Shown here piece after piece: positions 45,400-55,775 of a stretch of 64,000 bases of DNA (position 1 is its first letter; the number at the start of each line of letters is the position of its first letter). Source of the stretch: Magicicada septendecula (lineage: Eukaryota; Arthropoda; Insecta; Hemiptera; Cicadidae); the NCBI GenBank assembly GCA_034769895.1, contig CM068367.1, positions 126,145,927-126,209,926 on the forward strand, in the 5' to 3' direction. The notes under the pieces are model-generated. The model saw only the letters and a program-made list of their open reading frames with translations. It was not told the DNA's origin and ran no database searches. A program made the translations under genes and the position numbers.

Positions 45400-48300
45400 T
45401 CTCAAGTTTAGTGTTGTTAAATTTATCTGCATGAATTTCCTTTCACACACACAATTTCCTTCTGTCGTTTCACACACACACACACTTGAAGTATTGTTGG
45501 TTTCAAAAGTGAGGAGGACTATTCATTAGACATGGATTCTAAATTTTATTATATAGGTATAAGCACACATTTCTTTGTGCTTGAAACAGTTTGAAGGTTT
45601 TGTTGACCAACCAGGTAAGGAGGACTGTTTAACTTTTGAACATATTTTTATGATATAAACAAACACTTTTTTTAACAAATATTTTCAAATTTGATTGTCA
45701 ACAGAGTTGAACACAAATATATGCAAATGTGTTTAAAAAGATATATTTTATTATAACTGCATATTTACAAAAATGTTTCACTGTTTCTGTTTTGTTAATA
45801 TTTCTTTCAGCAATTCAATTCAGTATATGAAATTGTAATAGCACAATAATAAAATATTTCTTCTGTATTACATTAGTTTTTATACATTGTGTTATGTTTT
45901 TCAGTTTCATTAAGTGACACTAAAGTTGACAGTGTAATGTCTTCATAAAAAAAAAATTATTGGACTACATGTGTCAGCAATTTTGTTTATTCTGTATGTC
46001 TAACAGAAACATTTAAGTAAAAAAAAATGAGGTGGGAGTTGTCACCTCTATCATCTGCTATCAGTGTCTACTCAATAATATCTGCGAATGACTCATATTA
46101 CAAATAGACAAGTTTAATATTTTCCTAGGAAAGGAGGCTTGTTTACTGTGGAGACTGTTGACCAGTATGATACATAAAAACGACTTCACAAGAGTAACTC
46201 TCATAACATGGTAACTCATATTCCACAATAAAGAGCCCTATATTTCTACAGTCTTACCCAATACACTACCTAATCTCCCAGTATTCCTGTCTAAAAGGCT
46301 GTTCACCCAAACAAAGATGGTTGCTCTTATAGGGTCATATATAAACCATGGTTATTTTGTTACAGTGATGTGTAGCATCAAACCACATTTTTTTTAGGTT
46401 GGTCACTTACATCTTTTTGTGCCACACACACACATCACTTTCCACATCCACAATTTAAAATTTCAGAAATACGCATTTGGTCTGTAGGTGGAAGCTCCGC
46501 ACTGTGTACTTTCTTTACATCAGTGCCCTGACAGTAAATGTTCCTTATTTAAAATTTTCTCTTTCAAAAGAAATTTATTTTCTTTAGAATATAGTTTTTG
46601 ACTATTTTCAAAAGGTGTTTCCTAATGATGGGGTTTAATAATAAACAGCTGTACTGACCTAATCAATCAGTAAAACAACACGTTCATTAAACTAATGCTA
46701 GCTGAATTTCAGTAAACATCGTGATCAAAATGTCCAGGTAATAACACTAGCCCCAAACATCTCTCCCAGGTGATAAAAAAGCTTTGGGAACTTAGTAAAC
46801 AGAATGTATGACAATTTTCGTTTGTTTGTTTTTTGATTCTGTAAGTAGAAAAAATATAAACATGTTGTAGTTAACTAATTATAAGTATAATACTACTGAC
46901 TTGGAACACAATGTAAAATTTTTACCTTGTAGCCTGAACCAGTTTTCGCTTATTACAAGCTTCGTCAGTAGTATTATACTTATAATTAGTTAATCAACAG
47001 ACACATCATGGACAACAAAATCCAAGAATTTAAATAAACATTAAAAAATAATCTTCCAACAAAGACCTGTTTCTATAAAAATGCAATATGAACCCTGACC
47101 AGTATTTCTGCAAGGATGTCGCATACAATTAGTTGTGTGTAGGTCTATTAGTTGTATGTGCTGTCTGTTACTGTATACAATAAACATTTTTGTGACTGGG
47201 TTGTCAGGTTTATTTGGCTTAATTTATACTACTTGTGTTATATAAACAGTTGAAGATATTTTACTCACTTTCATACATGATTATATTTTTCTTTTTAAAA
47301 TATACAGTAGGGGAAATAAAAAATACATTAATTTCCAGTAACTACTACTACTGTTTGGTTGATGTAAGACTGATATGCTCATTTATTATTATAATACAAT
47401 GATTTGTGCTCAATCTAATAAGTTACAAATGTGCGCACTTTCCTTTGCACACGCAATGTTCATAGCATAGAATGTAATACGACAGTTTGACCATAATACC
47501 TGCTCCTCAGTATAATGGTGATTTCCAGGAACCACTCAGCACATCAATCAGCTGTACTTGTGAACTTGGTGGAATACAAGTTTTAGGTAAAGAATGTGTA
47601 GTGGCTTTATAGACTAGCAAGAATAGAGCTTGGTTACTAATCTGCGAGTTCTGTGCCAGCACCACAAAATCAAGTTCCATTTTTGCCAGTAGGGCAATCC
47701 AGCCTGTAAATACAGATACTGAAGGGGGGATAATGATAATTAATGGCTGAAATATAATACCAACCGTGTATCCTCCTTGAGTTACATCTCTCAAGCTGGG
47801 TTTCTTCTACCTCTCTTATGTCAGTACGTGAATAGTACTTATTGCAGTACATATGTACAGGATCTGTTGTTATTATGAACATGTAAACTAATAGTGCACT
47901 ATTTTCTTACGACATTTAAATGAAAACGTTCACTTACATTGTCTGGAATGTACACTGCTATTAGTAAACTCTTTTAAGAAAAGAGACCATTTATGAATCT
48001 TCTAAATACCTATCCACAAACTTAAGTTAGATGATAACATGAATTGATAGTTTATTTTAAGGGAAAATTCGTAAGGGAACAATATAGCTCCATTTAGTCT
48101 GGCATTTAGTCCCCCCAGTGTAACCTCAATACATGGACTTTTTGTTCTAATTTTTTTTTGTTCAAAAACTTTACTCAACACTCTGATTCACAACATTCTA
48201 TTTTTAGTAATAATCAACAATTATTTCTTCTGCCTAAACTATTGTATAAGTCTATAATTTGGTTATCTTACTATGTCATAAATATATACACATTAAGTGG

Positions 48301-48935
48301 CATTACCAGCATCACATTTTTTGGATTTCAAAAACTAATTCAATTAGATGGGTTTTTTATGCAGTGCAAAGACAATAAAACAGAACAATCAATTATCCAA
48401 TAGTCAAATGAACAGCATTTTTCTACCAACCTCTGGCTACTAAAGAAGAATTCTTAAATAACTGAAAATATAAATTCCATTTCCACATAAGTTTATTGAA
48501 CTATCTGTGAAACAAATACGTGTCCCAATAAAAATAAGGAAAAAATTGAAAAAGCAGGTATTAATCATAAAAAAACAACAAAAAGGAAAGATTTACATAT
48601 TAAACAATATAAACCTATTTAGCTATGCACATGTAGCATCAAATTTCCATCCCTTCATTTGCAACGAGTTGATTCTTATGAAATGAACTGTCTTTTGCAC
48701 ACGCCAATGGTCTGATCTGTACTAGATCTCATTAACAGATGTACTCCCATAATTGGGGCTTCACTATAAATTTGTATTTTGCTGTAACATCCTGCTTACG
48801 GTTTCATGTTGTTATACATCGATACTGAGTACAGAGTCATAATAGTACTTTGTAAATCGTAGTGGAGTAAAGACAGTGTTCTTTACTCCTATATGGGGAA
48901 TACTATATCAAGCTATCCTAAAATTTATATTAATA
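45400..48935. other. intergenic, AT-rich, no gene recognised
   Basis: 3.5 kb downstream of Hsp70. Open frames (for example 47507-47794 and 47670-47882, reverse; 48158-48403, forward) show no known domain. Short (CA)n runs lie near 45447 and 45473. A hairpin element is at 46871-47030. Confidence 0.55.
46871..47030. mobile_element. hairpin (foldback) element, copy 2
   Basis: Perfect 30-bp inverted arms at 46871-46900 (TTAACTAATTATAAGTATAA...) and 46964-46993. The interior reads, on the reverse strand, CTGACGAAGCTTGTAATAAG then CGAAAACTGG. The tail GGACAACAAAATCCAAGAA (about 47010-47028) matches that of copy 1 at 9091-9110. No coding sequence. Confidence 0.65.
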
Positions 48936-49894
48936 TAATATTCATTTTCAGCCCCCTGCGATTCAACCTGGTGTTGGATGATATTGTAAAAAAATGTAAA
49001 GAAAGTATGAGTAAATATAGAATAGGATACTGGAATATGAAGATAATAACAATAACAGAATTATGCTAAGAAGACGATTTAATAATTATAGGAGAAACAG
49101 AAAAACAGTTACAGAATAACATAAAGGTATTTAATGAAGAATTTAGAGAGAAAAACACGAAGATTAATATACAGAAGACTAAAACTATGGTAATAGGAAA
49201 TTCAGAAGAGGAACACAGTATAGAACTTGATGGAAAATATTTAGAACAAGTAAAAAGTTATAAATATCTGGGAGTAGTGATTAACAGCAAAGGGAATTTA
49301 GAGGCAGAAATAAATGAAAGAGTAGCGAAAACAGGAAGATTATTCAATAGTATTAAATCAAGTTTCCTGGGTAAAAAAGAAATACCCACTAGAATAAAAA
49401 CAGAAATAGTCAGAAAAATCATGAAGCCAGTATTAACTTATGGAAGCGAAACATGGACAACAAATGAGAGAATAAAAAGCAAGCTAACTAGTATCGAAAT
49501 GAGGTTTCTTCGAAAAATAGAAGGGAAGACAAAAAAAGATAGAATTTGAAATGAAATATTAGATATTGTTCCTGTAGCAATAACAATAGAACAAGCACAA
49601 CTTAGATGGCTGGGACATGTAATGAGGATGGGGGAGGAAAGACTGGTAAAGCAAGTGTTTGAATCCAGAGAAACAGGTAAAAGAAAGAGAGGACGACCGA
49701 GAAAGCTCTGGAAGGATGAAGTCCGCATAGCTGCAGAAAGAAGAGAAGTAAATGGGAGAAAATAAAGGAGCTCGCAGGAGATAGAAAGAAATGGAGGGAT
49801 ATATGGAAAAAGACGATCTCAGAGGACTCAACTCCAACATAGCTTTACACCGAACGGTAGAGCTTACTTACTTATTAAGTAATATTCATTTTCA
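48936..49894 (+). mobile_element. 5'-truncated LINE with 15-bp target duplication
   Basis: Body 48951-49879, between exact copies of TAATATTCATTTTCA (48936-48950, 49880-49894). It encodes the C-terminal part of a reverse transcriptase, beginning just before the catalytic site. The expected YADD reads as stop-EDD near 49067. KSYKYLGVVINSKGNLE follows at about 49253, then PVLTYGSETWTTNERIKSK (about 49428), a TGA near 49547, and QLRWLGHVMRMGEERL. The 3' tail is CTTACTTACTTATTAAG. It belongs with the RTE/Jockey-group LINEs that carry the 'YGSETW' and 'LRWxGHVxRM' motifs. The perfect duplication points to a recent, dead-on-arrival insertion. Confidence 0.85.
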
Positions 49895-50015
49895 TTTTGC
49901 TTTTGCTGAAACATATTTTCCCTATTTGTGACATACTTCTTACTTACTTATTAAGTAAGTAATATTCATTTTCATTTTGCTGAAACATATTTTCCCTATT
50001 TGTGGCATACTTCTT
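49863..50015. repeat. 76-bp tandem duplication spanning a LINE 3' junction
   Basis: 49863-49938 (CTTACTTACTTATTAAG...) is repeated at 49939-50015 with small differences (four extra bases in TAAG, a missing TTGCTT, GTGACA/GTGGCA). The repeat includes the LINE tail and the right target duplication, so it arose after insertion. Confidence 0.85.
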
Positions 50016-52035
50016 GTTTTCTTTCCTATTCTTTATCAGCGGTATTGCAACTAGAAGGGAATAAGCAAAGCATGTGCCCATGGTGCTACGCGATGTATTA
50101 CTATAAAAGCCTGAAGAGTAACATTCAGAAGCTTCTGATGTACTGATGTATTCTTAACTATAGAGCACTTCTTGGGACCTGTCCCTGTGTAACATTTGGA
50201 TCGCACTATGCATCAATCAGATTGCACTGTTAGGAAGATGAGATTGATTACTGTTTCGAGTCCATGTTGGTACAATTAGTATGCATCAACCACAGATTAT
50301 CACCTTCAATGGTACCAACCCATTCATGTATAGAAACATGTTAACAATGTACTTTTTTAATAACTACACTGATGTGAGAAAAAATTAATTACCATGATAA
50401 CAATTGCTTTGACGTCGATGGGTAGCACTGAAATGAGAGTAATAACAGGGTAGCAGAGGTTTTTTTTAGATACAAATCAACTAAACAACTATGACAAGTT
50501 CTAAAGCTCAGGGGGCTTCCTAGTATATTATAATCTGATGTAATTAATTTATATTAATCTGATGTAATTAATTTATATTAATCTGATATAATTAATTTAC
50601 ATTAATCTGACATAATTTACAAAAAATAAGTATATATGACTATTTTGTTATTTGAAATTTATTAAAGTAATCTGAAATTGTTTGTATTTATTTAGACAAT
50701 GCGGAAACAAAAACTCTAAGATTATAAAATTATACTCACATTCAGAAAAGTAGTTTCATTGGCTATGAAAAAAGGGGCTAAATTACTCTGTATTCAAAAC
50801 TGTACTGGAATTGCAAGGAATGTTGATGGAGAAGGCAATGTTGGCAGGGTATGATGATGATAAATCAAGAATGAGGAAAAACATGCATCTAGGACATGAA
50901 ATGGCAGATGGGGAGGGCAGCTGAATCTTTGAAGGAGGTGACTGGTTCTTGCACTAAAATTAAATATAAATCTCTAACTGCTAATCAGTATTTCTGTGAG
51001 GTGTTTAGTGTTCAGTTTTGAGACTCTCATAATCTATATTTAAAAAAACTTTATTATAGACAGCACAAATCTAACTAATTGAAACTAACACGAAGTTGCA
51101 AATTTAATCTGACAATGGAAAACATTATTTCTAAAGCTTAAATGTTAACTAACTACGTCTAGTGTAGTTCTCTAGGTCAGGGAACTAGTAAACTCTCTGA
51201 CTTGCAAAACTCTCTCATTATTTTGATTGAAATACCTTTATTATTATATAGTGCAATTAGATAATAAAAATAAGTAAAGTATACATATATTTACTTAGCA
51301 CAAAAGCAAAATATAATACAAAAAAGATGACTTGGAGAAGTCCTTTGAACATATCCCGTGAATCCAGGAAACACCAAGCAAAAGGCTCTGCTCGGGTTAT
51401 ATAATCTCCCCTCCACACAGGAGTCAGTTTCACAAACACACAAACATAAACTGTTAATACACGAATGGAATGGCAGTGACAATCCATGATTCACATGTCT
51501 GTTTGTCCACACTGTTCATACTGTCGACACTATGTAAAACTGAGTACATACAAAAATATCAGTAGAGTTTGCTTGCAATTATAGGTTCAAATGAACTTCC
51601 AGTTTTATTCACTGACTTGGTGACTTTGATCTTTTCATGGTCACATTTTTGTACTATTAACAGAAACAGTGACATGACGTGATGTGGTGCAATGTGTTAC
51701 AGTATACTTTATACGTGTTTACAAATGGAACATTGGAGCATTTGTTATTACGATTTGACATCTAGAATTCCAAGAAAACAGTAGCAGGCAGCTATGTCAG
51801 ACACTGTAATAATCCACAGGAAAGACAAACGATTTAACCATAGTGATTCAGAATGTGGCAATTGTGATGATAATCTTGGGACAAGTGAAGGAACTTGAGG
51901 CAATGAATGCTGTAGGCACTTTAATAAACATTTTTGAACAGTAAAGTATACTGTGTCCAGTCCATTATATTAAGACAGCTGTTGCAGCAAGTTACATTAT
52001 TAAGTCAGTTAATATTATTAGATCAAAACAGATCT
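50016..52035. other. intergenic, AT-rich
   Basis: No gene recognised. It contains a 24-bp minisatellite at 50531-50621. Confidence 0.55.
50531..50621. repeat. 24-bp minisatellite, 3.8 copies
   Basis: The unit TAATCTGATGTAATTAATTT plus ATAT is repeated at 50531, 50555, 50579 and 50603 (the last partial), with increasing divergence to the right. Confidence 0.9.
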
Positions 52036-52208
52036 ATGCAACATTTTATGTTTTAACAAGGGTAATTTTTTCTATGACGAATGATAACTGACGTAAATTC
52101 AAACAGAATCAACTACGCTTTTGGATACCTTTTTGAATTAAAGAGAACTCAAGGTCTGTTGATTTTGTTGAAGATCGGTTAAGGGAAAGGGGTAGTTTAC
52201 CAGCAATT
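52036..52208 (-). repeat. single TR-family array unit (reverse)
   Basis: One array unit alone, with GGTAAACTACCCCTTTCCC, CCGATCTTCAACAAAA and the GATTCTGTTTGAATTTACG landmark on the reverse strand. It has no 5' module and no palindromic end, so it is either a remnant or a dispersed single unit. Confidence 0.8.
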
Positions 52209-52330
52209 GCCTTTAAATTAAGTTTTAAGAGGAGTAAGATCTAAGAGAAACTAACTTTGTGTTAGTTTCAATTTTGTACTGTCTATAATAAAGTTTTTAA
52301 AATATAGATTATAAGAGTCTGAAAACTGGA

Positions 52331-52336
52331 CACACA

Positions 52337-52385
<49 letters not shown>
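52331..52385. repeat. (CA)n with a CGCGCG core
   Basis: ACACACAC flanks a GCGCGC hexamer. Alternating purine-pyrimidine sequence of this kind can adopt Z-DNA. Confidence 0.9.
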
Positions 52386-52389
<4 letters not shown>

Positions 52390-53008
52390 ATAATACATAT
52401 ATTTGGATATTTACCCAGGGCAGTATTTTTGTAAATACTTAGTGTAAGGAGAATATGACGAATATTTTAAATATTTTGTGCGTGAAAGTACAGGCATGGA
52501 ATCGCGGTAGCCTGTCGAAAGTGTACACCTGCCTGACACTGTAAGTCAGTGTATGTGTGTCTGTGTGTGTGAACCAGCAGAAACCTGCATTATACTACAA
52601 GGGGGAAAATGTCATATGCTGCATATGAATTGTTGGTTTTTATTAATACATCAGATATTGACATGATTCAAATAAATTAATAAATATGTTTTTTACCTGT
52701 TACCAAAGACATATCACAATTCTAAAAACACCATTAGAATAAGGATGTTTAAACGCATATGGTGATGCAAAATCATTGCAGAAAAGTGCAATAATAAAGA
52801 CATCATGCTAATTAATATTAATTACTACCACAATTAATTAGTAATTAACGAATGTGTTATATGTAAATTGGTTATCATGAAAATGGACTAAAAAGTGATC
52901 AGTTAAAAAGGACGCTACACACAAATTGACAAAGTTAAACATATCAAAAACAATATCTGACATGTCAGTTTGCCGTCTACTATAAATAGCTTTTTGGATG
53001 AGAATCAG

Positions 53009-53158
53009 ACTCACGGTATCTTTACATGAGGACACTATGTCCGTTTGCTAATTTTCAAACTCAAGAAATCTTTACACAAGGATACTATGTTCGTTTGCTA
53101 ATCGACAGACTCAAGCAAATTTCACACAAGGTCACTATGTCTGTCTGCTGATCGACTT
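53009..53158. repeat. 50-bp tandem repeat, three copies
   Basis: Exact 50-bp period, with anchors TCACGGTATC (53011), TCAAGAAATC (53061) and TCAAGCAAAT (53111), each followed by ACTATGT and GTTTGCTAAT or a variant. Confidence 0.85.
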
Positions 53159-53863
53159 GAACATCATCATCACCACCACCATCATCTGCAATACACCACA
53201 ATTGATGGTGGAGCACAGGACCACCATCCACAACAGGCTATAGGATACCGAGGAAGCATTAGCATCATCGTCATCGGTATTGTCATCATTCCACACATAC
53301 ACACACACGCGTGCGCGCGCGCTCACGCAACGGCAACTTCAAACTTCAACAATACGCAGGTGACAAATTAACAATTATATTTTATGCGTTAAACAAAGAA
53401 CTTACAAAGAACAGAATATGAGCTAAAGTAATTATAAAGACTTAAATATAAAAAGTGTAAATATTCAAAGTAAAAGACGTAATCATAAGTTGGTGTTAAA
53501 AATAATAATTTTTTCTGTTTAATTTTTAAAAATTGGGTGTGTCATAAATCATTAATATTCTTAAAGTAAATATGATTTTTATTAAAATATTAATAGCAAT
53601 CATTCAATTTTTATTTGGTAAAGTTAATATTATTTTTATAGATGAGGTGCTGTGATTCCGAATTTTAAAATGATTCAAAGTCACACTCATGAAATATAAA
53701 AGAATTTTATAATTTGTTCATCATATATGTTTAGATATTTAAGACTATATGTTATTAATTGTGCTGAATAGCAATGATATGGTATGTTTCCAGAGTTTAA
53801 CCTTATAAAAGATAATATTTTGAATTTTCTAGTTTCAAATTTCAATAATCAATTAACTTTCTT

Positions 53864-53953
53864 AAATTATAGTAAAAAATAAAACCATAAAATAGTTTTA
53901 GTGATTTTCACTCGTCCATAACTATTTTATGGTTTTATTTTTTACTATAATTT
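53864..53953. repeat. perfect 34-bp inverted repeat
   Basis: Arms 53864-53897 and 53920-53953 are exact complements (TATAGTAAAAAATAAAACCA within the left arm) around a 22-nt loop. This is either a MITE-like hairpin or a fold-back of recent origin, as no mismatch has accumulated. Confidence 0.85.
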
Positions 53954-55775
53954 ACAATGGATTTTCACCAAGTAAAGGCATCAAGCATTAATTATTAACT
54001 TTCTTTGCAATATTAATAAACCATTGATTGATTCTTTTAGTATGTTTTAATTAATTATTTCATGTCACCACTATCTCACTCCTCTTTTTAAAAAATACGT
54101 ATATTGTGCAACCACAAATACTTAACGTGACAGACACACAAAAATACTACGACCTACTGGTGTTTAACACTACATAGTTGCATTGAGTATATGGGCAGAA
54201 GTGTATTTATTTTATAATACTTGTAACGTTGCAATATATATAGGCTTAATTTTACACAATGAGATGCTGCTCAGATTCTTCACCATTTAGAGCCTTTGGA
54301 GGTGCTGTCAGCACCTGTTAAAACATCGCCAATTACATTATCTATGATTCTCTGTTTTCCAGGCATTACTATCCTTTCCGTGGTTACTGTAGTACATTAG
54401 AGAGTAAAAAAAAAAAAAGAAAAATTTCAAAAACATCAACTACCCAGTTTTGTTTTGTTTTGTAAAATAACAATTGTAAAGGGACACTCGTTATTACTTT
54501 TGTTATTATTACAAATAGAATAAATAAAAAAAAAATCCAACTACTGATTTTCTTTGTAATAATGAAAACTTTCTTTTCAAATATAACTCACAAACTTTTT
54601 GAAGGTGGTTCAAAATTTGCAAGGTGTGTTGACTGAAATGTCAAGGGGAAGATAACAGCTGATGAAGTAACAAGCTTGGGATCTTGGGGATGTACTGTGA
54701 CACAGGTTAAGTTAAAGCTCTACACAAGTATAAAACAATGTCAAGTTTTATTTGATAATGTTAAAATTAATTATACAAGGGCATTGATAATGTTACAGGG
54801 GCATTAGCTTACTCAATGCAAAATATAAAATACATGCCAAAATTATTAACAACAGATTAAGACCTATTACAGACACCATCTTGCTTGAAGAGCAGTCAGG
54901 GTGCTGAAAATGAAGATTGTGTTCCGATAACATCTTTACATTAAACCTGTTGATAGAAAAGAGAAGAGAGTATAATCTTGAGACATATGGTTTTTGTCGA
55001 CTACATCAAGGCCTCTGATAATGTGTGATGAAATAAGCTGTGGAATATCATGGAGAGAAGAGGCGTACCAAAGCACCTAATAGATGTCATTAGGAGCATG
55101 TACAAGAACACAGAAATCATTGTAAAAACTGAATCTGGTGAAGTCCTTAATGAAGTGATAAATAAAGGTGTCAGACAAGGGTGTAGCATTTCACCCATAC
55201 TTTTTAATTTATATTTGGATGATGCTGTTAGAGAGTGGAAGCAGAGGCTAGAAATACTGAACTTAAATGACAGTTTCAGTGAACGTAATTTCGTCAAAAC
55301 GCTGATGTTTGCTGATGATCAGGTTGTAATAGCACGTAATGAAAACGGCTTACCAAGGGCCCTCTATGAATTGCAGCAGATAATCAGGATGGAGGGTCTA
55401 GAAATTTTTGTTATCAAGACTAAGTTCATGGCTTTTAAAGGTTGCTTTCCTGTAAGTACTGAATGATCAACTAATTGAGCAAGTGCATTCATTCAGGTTC
55501 CTTGGATGTGACTTGTCTTATTTTGGTGAGATAGATGTGGAAAAAAAAAATAGAGAAGTTTAATCACATGTGAGGAATGATAAGAAGAACACTGACTGGA
55601 ACTCCGTAAAATTTTAAATGATCAAATATTTCATAGTTAATTCATGATAAAGTATTCAATATAAAAAATTATTTATATAAAAGGTGATGAAACATATTCC
55701 TTTCTTGTTTCTATCAATTATAACAGCCACAATTTATCCTTACAGATAATACAATCTATGTTTTAATTTGTAGAA

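Larger units (their letters stand above)
52209..54789. other. intergenic with low-complexity repeats
   Basis: AT-rich with no gene. It holds a (CA)n/(CG)n run (52331-52385), a 50-bp x 3 tandem repeat (53009-53158), a CAT/CAC-rich stretch (53162-53186), an alternating CA/CG run (53295-53325), and a perfect 34-bp palindrome (53864-53953). Confidence 0.6.
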
